DNA from: Spirodela intermedia | Lineage: Eukaryota > Streptophyta > Magnoliopsida > Alismatales > Araceae | Direction of reading: 5' to 3' | Length of the DNA: 64,000 nucleotides | Assembly: GCA_902729315.2 (NCBI GenBank) | Contig: LR746272.1 | Span: 1,178,001-1,242,000 of the forward strand | Shown: positions 23,321 through 36,075 of the stretch, piece after piece | Layout of the letters: the number at the start of each line of letters is the position of its first letter | Numbering within the stretch: the first letter of the stretch is position 1 | Notes under the pieces: generated by a model | What the model was told of the DNA's origin: nothing | The model's database searches: none | Seen by the model: the letters and a program-made list of their open reading frames with translations, nothing else | Position numbers and translations under genes: made by a program

Positions 23321-24779
23321 ACAATGACTCTCGTCTTACTGGCCAGTTTTCAATTCATTTTCGAGACCTTTCCCGTTTCCATCGTCTCTCCATGTATAAA
23401 AGCCTCTGCGCTCCCTCTCTATGCCACTCTTTCAGTATGTGTCCGGATTTTGGTTCTGAAAATCTTCATCACATAATCTTGTCCAGGGCCGGTAGCATGG
23501 TGTCTTGAGGATTGTGCGCTTGCTTACAAGCACTGAGGATTGTGCAGTCATATGATGTCACAAATGAAGTTCTTGGGTATCTCTTATGTTGTAAATAAAT
23601 TTCTGATAGGAAAACAATGTGCATATATACTTAGCAGATCATCCACCCACTAAAATGTTGTTGAATCCTTAGGACTTTTATCATCTTTCAATGAACTCCA
23701 TCAATATGTTTCCTAGATTTTGGTCAGGATGAGTAAAGGTTAGAGATGACCCACATACTTGAGAGATTCAGAATTATCTATTTGACAAATAAATAATGAT
23801 TCAACATATTTCTAACATTCTTCTTCATGTTAGCACATAAAACATTCTATTTGAACCTCTTATAGGGTTGATTGAACTCAAAGTGGACCCAAATTACCAA
23901 GTTGTGGAATTCTCTTAGCATTGTGAGTATCACTACATGTCTTTGAGAGAATGAGATGACTACAACATAAGAAACATCCTTAGTTGACATATGTACTTGA
24001 GTCACTTATTGAGGTGCAACAACAATCCCTCCTTGATGGTCATAAGCTACAGGTCAACTTGGTTCTGACATGCACTCATGACCGCATCTATTAATTCTAG
24101 TAGAGGTCCAATATTGTAATTAGAACGTAAGTAAATATGGTCTTCTAGATAAGACATCAATAGTCTTTTTTTTTACTAACACTTTATATCATATTCTAAT
24201 CTAAAGTTGATGATTTAGAGAGAAACCTTTATATTTTGGTAATACTTGAAGTTCTAAAATAAACTTGAGGTTGTGTTGGTCAATAAATATGATGAATTTA
24301 CTATCAAGTGAATATGACTTACCAAACCACAACAATTAAGTATTCTGAATTACCAAATTCATGAACATAAATACTGAGATCAGTATTTAAATATTAACTT
24401 GATGATTGTATCTCAATTGAGGAGATTTTAATATGGTATGTAATAAGAGTTTATTATTATGAGTTAATAATGGTTTTCCAGCTACATACTCTCCTTAGGG
24501 GGTCTGGGCCATTATGTTTTTGAGAGAGAGAAGTTAAATACAAAATGAGTTACATACATGTATCTCAAACATTGAGAAACAACTGATATGAGATTAAACT
24601 CATGTTGGTGCTTGCTAGAAGTGTTATAAATATTTTAATACCTTCAATGCTCTAGCATTATAAGAATGAAACACACCCATGATGTCACTAGGTCAAGAGT
24701 ATGTAAGTAATTTATTAACCTTCTCTCATGTAGCCAAGTGATTGGTAAAGGTTTAAATCCAATTAGAGTCATAATTCAT
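23321..24779. other. Repeat debris, no gene
   Basis: The sequence becomes AT-rich again. A TATA-like TGTATAAAAG at about 23393 precedes a CT-rich stretch but leads to no open frame. At 24448-24480 there is a single arm resembling the fold-back hairpins. No coding sequence was recognised. Confidence 0.4.
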
Positions 24780-25675
24780 ATTTTTATCTGTTTAACTCGT
24801 AATCAATAATCAAGTCATTGAGATCGCTCATTCATCAATAGAAATGTCATTAATGTGATTTGGGGAGTGTCGTTACTAATTAATGAAGAATAATGGATGA
24901 AAAGATCATAAATTCATTGAGAAAATTATTTTCTATTGATCAACCAATAAGGTGATCCACTGAGAAATGAGTCTCTACCCCTTAGAGTGAACCAAATGTG
25001 ACACGAGCCTCTTCTCACTATGCAAACTTGAGAAAAAAAATCTTTAAGATGTGCCTCATCTTCATCCAACTCATTTTTGCTAGATGACCATTGCTAAAGA
25101 CGCTTCATCAACCTACCTCATCAATTTCTCGACTTTACAAAGATCAAAAGATTATCTATGTTGTAAATGTCTAAAGAGAGCCTTTAGGACAATGGACATC
25201 ACACAACAGACTTTTCAAACTCTCATAATTCTAACAATCACTGTCACGATGTCAAAACTCTATTTTTTTCTTCTTTAAAAACTTAATTATTTGTTTAATT
25301 AGTGAAATTTTATGTGATTTTAAATTTTAAATTTTTTATTAAGTCAATTATGATTATTTTAGCTTTTATATATTTCATTTTCATCAATTAAATTGTCTAT
25401 AATTGCTTATGTAATAATCATCATACATAAATTTATTTATATTTTAATTACATTTGACCTAATATTTGAAATTCAAAATTTTGAAAATTTCAAAACTTTA
25501 CCTAGTATTTGACTTGGAAAATTTTTACTATTTTTAACCTTTTATCAAATTATAATTAATATATTTTTATTGAAATACTTCTAAAAATCTAAAAAATAGT
25601 ATTTTTTTTGTTTTATAAATTTTGAATTTAAGTGATTTAATAAACAACTGCTAAGTCACATCAGTATGAATGTCA
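24780..25675 (-). repeat. Repeat family 1, copy D (partial, reversed)
   Basis: Read on the minus strand from 25675, it matches the start of copy A (GATGTGACTTAGC, then AAATCACTTAAATT), continuing through the block near 25150-25200 that corresponds to 6220-6300 of copy A. The hairpin end is missing. No coding sequence. Confidence 0.55.
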
Positions 25676-26739
25676 AACCATCGTGAAACCTGAATAACTA
25701 TCCTCATGCATGTTTTATCTTATATCAAAGTTTTATCGATCTTGCCTTCACGATATAGGATTTGAAATGAGATGAAGAGAACCAATAAGATTTAGATATT
25801 AACATTATGTGATAAAGGCTGACATATTGGTTCTCATTGATGGTGCTTGAGTCATGTCATGGATATTGGTTTCTCGATAGGTTTTGAATTGATCTTATTT
25901 TAAGAGAAATTAGTTGTTAGAAAATTATGAAAATTTGAGAAGATTTTTCGTACGAGATATATCTATAAACATTATTGTATTCCAACTGAAAAATATACAA
26001 TGTTTAGCTTGCACCTTTTATCAACCTCTTGTTAGCTCCTTAGGTCTCTCTCATGAGTATCCTCAAAAAGATACAAAGAGGTTCCAACTAATAGCTCAAG
26101 TGATGTCAAAGCATTAATGCAAGGAGAACCATTGCAACATTGAATGATCCTCAATTGAGCTGAATTGTAAAGAGCCTTCTTTGACCAGCACGTTGACAAG
26201 AAGAGAACAACTTCCATTCAACAACACATCATTATCTCTTCATCAAATATTCGAGACATTAAATACCAATCTACTTCTAGAAGATAATCCATGGTGAACT
26301 CTTTTCATATTTGTTGTGGGAACAAGCATGCCATTCTATCATTCTTGGGAGTTGTCTTGTTAAATTGCTGTGAGTCATCTAGAGCTGTGAATCTAGAGAA
26401 AAAATTCAAGTGAAATTCTATGACGGCTAATCTTGTTAATCAACTATTGTGATCAAACAATCAGGTTTAGTGGAATCCAAGAATAATATAAAATTAGTAA
26501 GTCTTAGAGCCTATAATTTTATAAATTAGGACGAAGGAAAATAGAGAGGATAACTTATACCCATTTGAAAAAAAATGATTAGAACCTAAATTCAATTAGG
26601 ATCAGTTGAACCCCCCCTTCTTGATCTTGGTGCATGCAAAAAAAAACTAACACTATTTCATTTAAATTTGAAATATGCATAAAAAATTTATTGATTCACC
26701 CTAAATTTTGAATTCATTTATTTGCGTCATCTTTGATGT
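25676..26739. other. Repeat debris, no gene
   Basis: Only short frames occur. The minus-strand frame at 26032-26217 could be a late part of a gypsy polyprotein, but no diagnostic motif is visible. Confidence 0.35.
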
Positions 26740-27340
26740 TAGAGGGTGATTTTGATTTTTAATCAATTTTACTTTCATTTTCTTAATGTTATATGGTTGA
26801 ATCAATCCTAAACCCATCTCCAACCCCTAATCTTCTTGTTTTCACATTTGATTTTGTCTAGTTTTTCCAAACCCATCGTTTGTTCCTAAACTTGCCGGTA
26901 GAGTGATTTGTCTCTTTGTGATTTCCTCCTCTATTCTCTCTCTCTCTCTCCCCCTCCCTCCCCTCTCTCCTTTCTCTCTTTGTGATCTCTTCCTCCTCAC
27001 GCTCCTCTCATGTTTTCTTTATTATCCGTAGATTATGCTATTTCATCATTTAACTCTTTCTTATAGATAGAGAATGGAACCTTGATCAAGGGAGGGACAT
27101 GAAATAATTTTCTTCGTTGCAGGATCGAGCATAGACCATCTCTTCTCTCCCTCTCCTTTGTTTCTTTCATTTTTTTTAAACTTGATTTTATATATGTTTA
27201 GAGAACAAAAAACTCTCATTGGATTTTTAATATTCCTTGTGGAATTGACTTGAACTTACTCTAAGTAATTGATTTAATTTAATATGAATACTATTTTATA
27301 ATATTAATTTGTCATCTCTTCATACAACAACTAAGAGACA
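26740..27340 (+). repeat. Repeat family 3, copy 2
   Basis: Direct homologue of 14790-15380, sharing the CT-rich block (here 26930-26995), 'CTCTCATGTTTTCTTTATT' and the 'CATCTCTTCATACA' end. It lies just left of the minus-strand gypsy remnant, but a structural relation such as an LTR was not established. Confidence 0.55.
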
Positions 27341-27599
27341 ATCAAGAGGCCACATAAGCGCCCTATAGTTTGTAATGAAAATGTAAAGAATATTTGGTCA
27401 ATATCAGAAATGCTCTCAATTCTCAAAGGTTGGTGGGCGAGAGCCAATGAACAGGTACAACCTCCTTATTCTAATTGGCCATCACTCCATTGATTGATAC
27501 CCAATGGTTGAAATAGGCCATGTTCACATGTTTGAAGGAGTATTCTTCAAATTAATATGAAAGTGATAAGAGTGGAAGGTGTCAAACACTTGCGTCGTG

Positions 27600-30067
27600 T
27601 TCTACATGTGTCTCATAGTTCAAATTGTAAATAAAGATATCATTAAATAAAAATCAACATGAACATTTAAAGAATTATTTTTAAAAAATATAATTGATCA
27701 TTACTTAGAATATCACGTGTATTGGAAAGGTCTAACAACATCACAAGAAACTCATAATATCCTTCATATATGAGAAATGTTGTTTTCCAAACATCTTTCT
27801 GGACTCAAATTTGATAGTAATAGATCAGAGGTCTGATTTTGAGGATATTGTTACATCATACAATTTTTCAAAGAGTTCTTTGATGATTGGAATGTAGGAA
27901 AGTATATGAATTCATTACTTTGTTGTATGCATCATAATCCACCTAGAATCTCTAGGTGTCATCCTTTTTCTTCACAAACAAGGTGTGACTTGAATAGGAG
28001 CTAGTTGAGTTATATGATTCTTATTATTAGAATTTCACATACATATTTCTTGATTTATATTTTCTAAAAATGGAGATATTTGAATGATTTGATATTAATG
28101 GGTCTTGAGTTAGATTATAGGGTGATAACATAGTCCACTTCTTGAGTCAAGGACAGCCCATTATTAGCTTTTAACATGACTAAAAATTGGGCCCTAAGAT
28201 GGCCTTTTAGGTCTGTGGCCTCTATTGAATGCAATTGTCTAGACACATTTGTATGAGCTAGAAAAAATAAACTTTGACCTCCCCTTTTTTGATGATTTTG
28301 GATAAGGTTTTGAATGAGATATTTGTCAAGTAATGCAGAACATCTGTTCAAAACATAATCCAACCACTTCATGCCCATTAAATAGACATAGGTGTTGCAT
28401 GATGACAGCCATGCACCACCTATGTTTGCATTCCTAAAGGCATCACTCTCTTTCAAGAGGATTTGCAGCATGTCAAGCCTATTTTGACCCAATCAGGAGA
28501 GAGATTCTTTGGTGCTCAAAGTCCAACTCTAACCTCTTTTGTCCTGTTTATCCATTTGAGTATTGAGACGACATCAAATGTTGACAAGGGTAAAATCAAG
28601 AGATCTTCATTCACCATGAGTGATTGGCACTCCACGGTAATGCCACATCAGATCCTATGCCTTATATATTCTCCCCCATTCCAATAATGACTTGAAAGTG
28701 TGAAAAAAAATTGTAGTTTGTGGGTGACACTCAGGGATGAAATTATAGGAAGTTCTGGTATGGACGAAAACTATAATTAGTCTTTCCTTTATTTTCCATA
28801 CAACTTGAGGGCTCATGTTGATGAGTCCTCAACTAGTTAATTTTGTGACACTTCAAGCTTTGCTATTGCTCTTTCTTAAGTGATATTATCTCTTGTTTCT
28901 TCAGCCTCACTTTATAAAGTGGTATCTTCTGCTATAATTAATATCTATAACTTCTTTGGCATTGGTGACTTGAGGAGTACCTCTTGTTATAAGAGAAGCG
29001 TAAACCTTGGGCTTGTCATACTTTAATCTTTGATGGTGTGAGTTAGATTATATTGCTCCTTCAGGCCTTCATTCATTTTGTGATGATTGATGTGTTGTCT
29101 TTAGTGTCCCCACATCTCATAAGATGTAAGTCTAAACCCGTCCATCATCATAAATTATACTCCAAAATAATAACTACAACATATTTTGAAGTATATAGTT
29201 ACTATGATCCTTCCAGGTCCTTGATACTCAATTCTTCATCTCCATTCTTGGGGTTATCATGATAACTTTTAAACCAACGAGGAGGCAGACCTCTATTTGA
29301 AAATGGTATTCTTGAGAATGTACTTGGGAAGACCACCAATTGCTGCAGTCACTAATTGGTTCAAACTCATAATGTACTTCGTTACATTGTCAAGGTCTAC
29401 AACCTTTGGAATGCTTTTAGCTCAAAACAAATAGGTTCTCTCTGTTAGAAGTTCCTCTTTTTAATCCTTAAAGAGCTCACATGCATCCATCCATTTATAT
29501 TAGAAAAAAGCTTTTCCTTATAGATTGAGGTCACCGGTGATGAGGTTATAAATCAATGAGTCTACACATAGAAAAATATAGCTTTGCAAGGAAGACCTAG
29601 CCCTCTGAATCCTAGCTGTTGAATAAGGGCATTTGGAGCTTGTGGCCACTATCTCCAGAGAAGTGAGGAGTTGGTTGTGGCCCATTCCAACCTATGCAGG
29701 CCACTGTAATGATTATACAACCATTTGTTAAGTTCCGAGTCTCCTACCTCCCCTCGAAGGTGGGTAACCTAACCTGGACTTACTTTGCCTGGAGCCTAGT
29801 CTTCAAGGTGATCTGTGTGGACCGTGTTACCAAGACCATTGCCCCAGGAGGTATTCAGCTTTCAATGTTGATCTTCAAAGGTATGGACTAAATATTTCTA
29901 TTGTTGCTTGATCATTGAGATCTCGAAATGGGTCTCTTTGTCGTCAATCAATAATGTTGAGATGTCTTTCAAGAGGGTAGTAAAATCTCGACTTAACTCT
30001 TCCAACTGCATCTCGACGAACTCTATTGTTGTATCACTAGTTCTTAATAGTATAACTCTAATACCAA
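27600..30067 (-). mobile_element. Ty3/gypsy retrotransposon remnant (gag-protease-RT)
   Basis: On the minus strand, from right to left, there is a tRNA-Met-type primer site at 30057-30067, a gag-like region with many stops (about 29,300-29,520), a retropepsin-type region reading LLILPLSTFDVV near 28,560-28,620 (compare the usual LPLxxFDVILGMDWL), and reverse transcriptase blocks at 27,750-27,960 resembling FWVDYDAYNK, IFSKSDL and YEGYYEFLVM. The order and motifs fit Ty3/gypsy. Stops and frameshifts throughout show it is dead. No clear LTR pair was found. Confidence 0.75.
30057..30067 (-). other. Primer binding site remnant, gypsy element
   Basis: The minus strand reads TGGTATTAGAG, one substitution from the start of TGGTATCAGAGC, complementary to initiator tRNA-Met. 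It marks the 5' end of the internal region of the gypsy remnant. Confidence 0.6.
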
Positions 30068-31223
30068 TTTGATAGAATTCCTTTGATCGAATAAAGGTGA
30101 GGACTGAGCTCCAGGCAAAGTGACTCTAATGAAGATGGTGAAGAGTCTCACTAAGATGTTTGGATAACTAACAGTATATGAGATATCTCATAGGCGAGTG
30201 ACGTGAGTGTCTCATAAGAGGCTCCGCCGGTGAGCAGAAAACTGACGTGAAGACTCCAAGCCCCACTGGAGGGGACCCTTCCGCCGCCGCTGGTGCTTTG
30301 GCCCACTCCGGCGGCCCAACCTCCTTGCTGGTAATGCACCAAGAGTCACGAATCCCCAGATCCCCAACTGATGGCCTTTCCCGTTGCTTCCTCTTCAAGA
30401 CGCTCCTCATCTCTCTCTCTCTCTCTCTCTCGATCACCGATCCACCGGAGGAGCAGGGAGTCCATGGGCCACCGCTTTAAGAGCGGTGGTTTATATCGAT
30501 CTGGATGGTAGGTGCAATGGAGACCCACTATCTTACCCTTTATGGTTGAGGGAGTGAGGAGTAAATCGCTTCGTCCGCCTGCGATCGGACGTTGTAGGCA
30601 TCGAAGTGACGCCATCATCATTGATTTTCTAGCTCTAATTACGATGGCCCAGGCCAGGCCGGGCTTTTCCCTTGTCCCGAGCCCGGTGACCTTTTACTAA
30701 GGCGGGACCCAGTTCTTTGTTACCGGAAAAGCCCACACTGTGGGCTCCAGGCCGGGCCCTGTAAAAGTCGGGCCTCTGCATTGCATGAGAGAGAGAGAGA
30801 GAGAGATATTGAATAACAGAGCAGAGGAGAGATACAGATAGAACACGATGTACATGGTAAGAGTAAATGGGTCCCTTACATCCAAGCCTCGCGGGCTCCA
30901 AGGGTGGGTCCGCATTAATCGGGCCGGGCTCCGAATATACGGCCCATCACATGCATGAGGAGCAGAGAATTAGAGTTGGCAGGCGGAAAGAGAAAGGAGA
31001 GTTGCAGGAGGAGGAAGAAGAAGAGCCCACTCCGCTCCGAATCACGAGAAAGAAACCGGAGCCCCGACGACCCCCCCCCCCCCCCTGCCAGCTTTTCCTT
31101 TATTTCTTCCCTCCCTTACTCTCCGTCCTGGTTTATCTCTCTACAAGTCCATCTCTCTTTGACCCAGGAGGAGCTGTAGCCTGGCGAGCGAATCCTGCTG
31201 TGCTGTGCTTCTACGGCGACACG
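30068..31223 (+). promoter_or_regulatory. Upstream region and 5' leader of the XRI1-like gene
   Basis: GC content rises here. The stretch holds a CT microsatellite (30410-30432), a GA microsatellite (30787-30805), several GGCCC/GGGCC motifs (30650-30930), a run of cytosines at 31071-31085 and a CT-rich leader just before the ATG. Its overlapping frames are not convincing genes. The exact transcription start cannot be set. Confidence 0.4.
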
Positions 31224-32230
31224 ATGATGACGGCCTGCGATGACTACTACTACCACCACGGCACCCAGCTGCCCTCCATGGCCTGGAATTTGGACGACCT
31301 CGAAGATGCCACAGCATCTGAATTCGCCGGTGGGCAGGGAATTCTCGGCGACCATGTTTCCCTCGATACTCTCTCTCTATCATCGTCTTCCTTGCTCAAG
31401 TATCGTATCTGACATGCTGCTCCTCGCAGTGCTCACGACGGGGTACCTGGAAGACGCCATTGCCCAGTGGGACGACCGGTGCAAGCGGCGGCGGACGCTG
31501 CTCTTCCCACGGAACCGAGCGGCGGCGGAGGACGTCGTCCTCGAAGACATCGTCCTGGTAATTGTCCACCTTCGCTGTAATTCTGCAGAAGGTCAGAAGA
31601 ACCCGCAAAATCGTGACGTGGGACAGCTTCTTCCTCCCTTCAGGGCTTCTGGAACTGCAAGAGCCATCCCCACGATCTCGCCACTGGTCCGAGCAGCTTC
31701 GCCGGAGATGCCCCCTCCTCCCGGTGCACAACTCCCATGCACGCACCGCCGGCCACGGCGGAAGAACAACCCCTCCCCAATACATCGTCTTCTTCGTCTC
31801 CCGATGGTTGCCCTAAAATCAGAGGCTTCTCCGTGAATGGTGGCCATTCCTCGCCAGCGCTGTCCCTTACAATGGACCTGTCATCTGTTCATGGGGGGTA
31901 ACAGGATTCCTTGCGTTCGTTTCCTCCGCAGAGTTGGCAGCGGATTCCCGGCCGGAGAAGAAGAAGACGGCGGCGACGAGGAGGAAGGTGGTGTACCCGT
32001 TCGCGGTGGTGAGGCCAGGCGGGTTCGACGGCGGCACCACCCTCGAAGACATAAACCGGCGGCTACTCATGCGGCCGTCGAGGCCCATCCGGCACCCCGT
32101 CGGAGAATTCGCTTGCCTCCCCTGCGTCTCCGGCGACGGCCCCGGCCTCTCCGGCAAAGCCATTGTGGGCCTCACCAGAATATCCACCCGCGGGAGGGGA
32201 ACCATCACTATCATCAGAACGAAGGGATGA
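31224..32230 (+). CDS. XRI1: XRI1-like protein (X-ray induced transcript 1 family)
   Basis: Four exons are proposed: 31224-31329, 31430-31557, 31644-31839 and 31932-32230, giving 242 residues. The N-terminus has a WNLDDLED block, exon 2 a GYLEDAIAQW block and a basic KRRRTLLFP block, and the last exon carries VYPFAVVRPGG, a TTLEDINRR block and the C-terminal ITIIRTKG. The order acidic N-terminus, KRRR block, VYPFA...DIN, TKG end is that of plant XRI1, a nuclear protein needed for double-strand-break repair and meiosis in Arabidopsis. The model is shorter than the Arabidopsis protein (roughly 300 residues), mainly in the middle. The exon 3 donor (AATG|GTGGCC) is the weakest border; a later GT at 31898 would leave a 34-base intron and break the phase. 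An AATAAA lies at 32310. It converges on the GH3 gene. Confidence 0.8.
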
Positions 32231-32590
32231 GAGAGAGAGAGAGAGAGAGAGGGCCCCTCTGAACTAGCTAATTGTACCTGTGTAAATGTGGTGCTACTCG
32301 TGAGAAACGAATAAACGGGGCTTACCAAAGCAGTCATCTTCCAGGAGAAGTTCCATCTGTTCTTGCTATTTTGCGAAATGATTGCTACCCAGGAACGAGG
32401 ATTCTCATTTGATTAGACCCTCCCTGCTAATGGCGGCCGCCGCCCGGGGCTACATCTTGTCTGTCGCCGATGCCGGAGGGTCTGGAAGGGACTCATCGTG
32501 TCGGCGGCACGTATCTCTCTTTCTCTCTCTTCACGCCGGCTCCTTCAATGATAGTCTACGATGATGAAGAGTCCCCTCCATCGCCGCTCT
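32101..32590 (+). repeat. Segmental duplication, copy 2 (partner 1-478)
   Basis: Aligns with the first 478 bases of the window, covering the end of the XRI1-like CDS and its 3' flank. The GA microsatellite after the stop (32229-32251) is longer here than in copy 1. Confidence 0.85.
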
Positions 32591-32765
32591 TGTCCTTGCC
32601 TCTGGTCATCTCTCCTCAGTCTCCCTCTCTCTCATCCCACCGACAGAACGTCCCTCTACATCCATCATTCCTCCTCGCGGAATTTCGGGAAAGTAGAGAG
32701 ACTTCTCAGATGTGCTTGCAGAGAGAGTGATCCACAGTTTGACCAGAAGAGAGCAGTGGAGGAGA
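32231..32765. other. Intergenic region between convergent XRI1-like and GH3 genes
   Basis: About 535 bases contain the 3' ends of both genes: the AATAAA at 32310 on the plus strand, CT-rich tracts at 32510-32530 and 32620-32640, and no further coding sequence. Confidence 0.5.
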
Positions 32766-35384
32766 TCAGGAGGACGAGAGGTCGGGCGGGGGGATGTTCA
32801 TGGAGAGCCCGAACCCGAACGGGAAGAGCGGGTCGTAGTGAGCATCTCCGAGGTTCATGGGAAGCTGGTCGACCCGTCTGAACCACGTCCTCGGCAGCCT
32901 CCCCGTGAAGTCGTAGTCGCCGAAGATCACGTCAGCGATCCCCTTCCCGGCCTCGCTCCCCGGCAGCCACGCCGCCACCAGGGCGTCCACCGCGCCGACG
33001 TACGGCTCCAAAACTATCGGCCTCCCGGAGATGACGACCACCAGGCACCTGATCCTTCGGCAGACGGTGGTGATTGTGCGCACCGCCTCCCTCGGCAGAG
33101 TCAACACCGGGTCGTCTCCCTGGGACTCCGCGTACGGCCTCTCTCCCACCACCACGACGGCGTACGCCGCGTCGGCGTTGGCCGCCACGAAATGCTCGTC
33201 CGGCTCCTCCGAGAAGACCACCTCCGTCCGCCGGCTGACCGACGCCTTGATCCCTTCGAGGATCGTCGTCCCTGCGACAAAACGCTCTCGGAGAAGCATT
33301 CGGGCGGGGGCCAAAGATACCGAGGAAGAAGAAGGAAGTGGTACGGACCGTGAGTGGTGTTGCCTGGGCCTCCGGCCCAGGTGATGGTCCACCCGCCGCA
33401 CTGGAGGCCGATGTCGTCGGCGTGGATCCCCGCGACGACGATCTTCGACGCCGTCTTGCTCAGCGGCAGCAACTCCTTCCCCCGGCCCTCGCCGTTCTTC
33501 AGCAGCACCAGGCTCCTCCTCACGGCTTCCCGTGCCAGCGTCCGATGGGCCTGCTCTCCGGCGACGGTCCGTGAGGTCGGCCTTGTGGGAGGTGGAGACG
33601 GTGGGTTGGATATAGCTCGCTTACCGCGTGGCCGAGCATCCCAGAGAGGGAGCGGTCGGCCATGGGCCGCTCGAACAGGCCAATCACGAGCTTCACCCTC
33701 AGGATCCGCCGGACGGCGTCTTCGATCCTCGAAATCGTCACCTGGCCGGAGAGGACCAGATCCGTGAGGTCGGAGATGAACTGTCGGAAGTTGTAGGGGA
33801 CCATGACCATGTCGACTCCAGCGTTGATCGCCAACTTGACGCTGTTCTTGTAGTCCGGGCCTATTCTGTCGACGCCCTCCCAGTCAGAGACCACGAAACC
33901 CTGCAGCAGAGGACAACGGCACCATCAATCACGTTAATCCCCCGAGATGGCCGAGATTAGAGGAGGAGCGGGTGCTTGTCTAACCTGGAAGCCAATCTCC
34001 TGCTTTAGGACCCTGGTCAGAAGGTAGGTGTTAGCGTGCATCTTGACGCCGTTCCAGCTGGAGTAGGATGCCATCACCGAGGAGACCCCCATGGCGACGG
34101 CGTCGAGGTAAGGCCGGATGTGGACATGGAAGAGGTCTGGGTAGTCGGCCACTGTGTTGTTTTCGTTCACCCCGCCCGTCGTGCCACCGTCCCCGGCGAA
34201 GTGCTTGGCGCAGGTAGCCACGCTCCTACCCCTGTCCCATGGGAAATATGAGCGAGAGAGAGAGAGAGAGAGAGTAACCAGACAGTGGTGGAGAAGGGGG
34301 GGGTTACCATGGGTGGACGTAGGGGTAGCCACGGGCGTGGTCCCTCGGCGGCGGCGTCCCCTGCAAGCCCGCGATAATCTTGGCCATGCTGCGCACGACT
34401 TCCGTGTCCTCGCTGTAGCTCTCGTAGCATCGCCCCCACCTCGGATCGCGACATACCTGATGATCTCGGAATGCATCGCCGCCCCGCTCAGTGAGCTTTA
34501 CGGGATTCAAAATCGGAAGGTAACTGTCGGTGTTTAGAAACAGATCCAAGTTTTACCGCCAAGCAGGGGGCGAAGGTGTAGGGGCAGCCGGTCGCGCGCA
34601 TCTCCAGCGCCGTCGCCCTGCCGATCCTCTCCACCAACTTCTCATTCCTTCTCGAGTGAATTCGATGAGCAAAAGCGGTGAGCGAACTGGAAAGATTGGC
34701 AGAGGCGAGAGGAGTCGTAGACGGTTATGAACTGGTGGCGGGTTCGTGGTTACCTGGCGGCTCCGAGGCCGATGTTGTGGGGGAAGATGGTGGCGCCGAC
34801 GACGTTGTTGTGACCGTGCACGGCGTCCGTCCCGTAGAGGATGGGAATGCCTAGCCGCGTCGAGAGGGCAGACCGCTGGAATCCGTCGATCATGTCCGCC
34901 CACTCCGTCGCGTCCGCGGCCGGCGACGGCGCGCTCCCACCCCCGTTGAGCACGCTCCCTACCAGCAATACCAGTCAAGAAACGCTCAAGAAGGCTAGAA
35001 ACCGATCTAGCAAGCGAGCGAGAGAAGAGAGAGAGAGAGAGGAGAATTATAGAAGCAGGGAAGATAGAGAGAAGAAATTAAGAAATGACGCCCTAGAGGC
35101 GGGGGGAGGGAGAAGCGAGGTAGGTTCCAGGAAGGCACACCGATGGCGAACTGAATGAGCGCCTCGGGCGAAGCGACGGAACGATCGATCTGCGTCATCT
35201 GTCCGATCTTCTCCGCCAGAGTCATGCGGGAGAGGAGATCCTCGACGCGTTCCTCGACGCTAAGGCCGGCATCTCTGTACCGCGGTGGAGGCGCGCCTAC
35301 CGCGGCCATCAGTGGAAAGAAGAACGCGCCGAAGAAGAGGTACCAAGCGAGCAGACGACCAAATATCGGACCACTCCTTCCCAT
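32766..35384 (-). CDS. GH3 family beta-D-glucan exohydrolase / beta-glucosidase
   Basis: Eight exons on the minus strand (35384-35141, 34958-34754, 34647-34557, 34456-34308, 34231-33985, 33900-33625, 33550-33349, 33271-32766) join with consistent phases to 639 residues, the usual length for plant GH3 exo-glucanases. Residues 1-30 are a hydrophobic signal peptide, so the enzyme should be secreted to the cell wall, where the family removes glucose from beta-glucans and cell-wall oligosaccharides. Visible landmarks are [52 protein letters not shown], the nucleophile in FVVSDWEG (Asp318) and [10 protein letters not shown]. The PYAES glutamate (Glu520) aligns with the acid/base residue of barley ExoI. 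The tryptophans of the barley substrate clamp are also kept. A GA microsatellite lies in intron 4 (34252-34275). It appears intact and starts only about 360 bases after the NRDE2 stop. Confidence 0.93.
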
Positions 35385-35741
35385 ATTCCCCCCACTAGAC
35401 TTCTCCCGACGACAGGAGAAAAAGACGAAGCCTCAGACGATGGTCCGTCTCCGATCGCGATCGTCCCCAGCCGTCATCTCCCGTCGGTGCGCGGTTCCTT
35501 CGCCTGAACTACTTCCTCTCCGGTCATCCTACACGTCCACATCCATCGAGGAGCGGCGAGATTCCCCGAGCTTCACGCGCGCGCCGCCACGTTCTGCACG
35601 AGCTCCTCCTCCGCCTGCGATCAATCACAGAACAAGAAGCGACAAGGATCGGAGAAAACCTCCCCCTCTCTTCATTCCTCCAAGCGTCCAATGTACACCA
35701 TCGTCCTCACAGATCGTCACCGGAACAAGAGACGGCCGATT
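35385..35741 (-). promoter_or_regulatory. Short spacer: NRDE2 3' end and GH3 promoter
   Basis: Only 357 bases separate the NRDE2 stop (35742) from the GH3 start (35384), both on the minus strand. The NRDE2 3' UTR and the GH3 promoter must therefore share or overlap within this GC-rich stretch. No clear TATA box was found. Confidence 0.45.
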
Positions 35742-36030
35742 TCAGTGCTCGTCCTCCAGGAGGATCTCGTATATGTCGGTTCTCAGATTCAACTCCTTGT
35801 CGCGCATCACCTCCTGAAGATCCGCCAGCTCCCTGGCGGTCAGGATGGAACTCAGTTTCAGGAACCCGTCCAGCCACAGCACCTTCGACCTGCGACATTA
35901 CGAACGAGAAAAACGCGGGAATAAATAAGCGCGGGATTTTCCTGGACCTGGGCCTCCCGTCTCCGGTCCATTACCCATCTGGCTGGCTCTGGATTTTGAT
36001 GGGGCCCGCTTCTGACACGTGCCCCCCCCC

Positions 36031-36075
<45 letters not shown>

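Noticed and set aside
31400-31429. 30-base intron in the XRI1-like gene (donor after CTCAA)
   Set aside because: It is too short for a plant intron. The donor at 31330 gives a 100-base intron and the correct frame.
32712-33384. Long plus-strand frames opposite the last GH3 exons
   Set aside because: They are antisense shadows caused by the high GC content of a real GH3 coding region.
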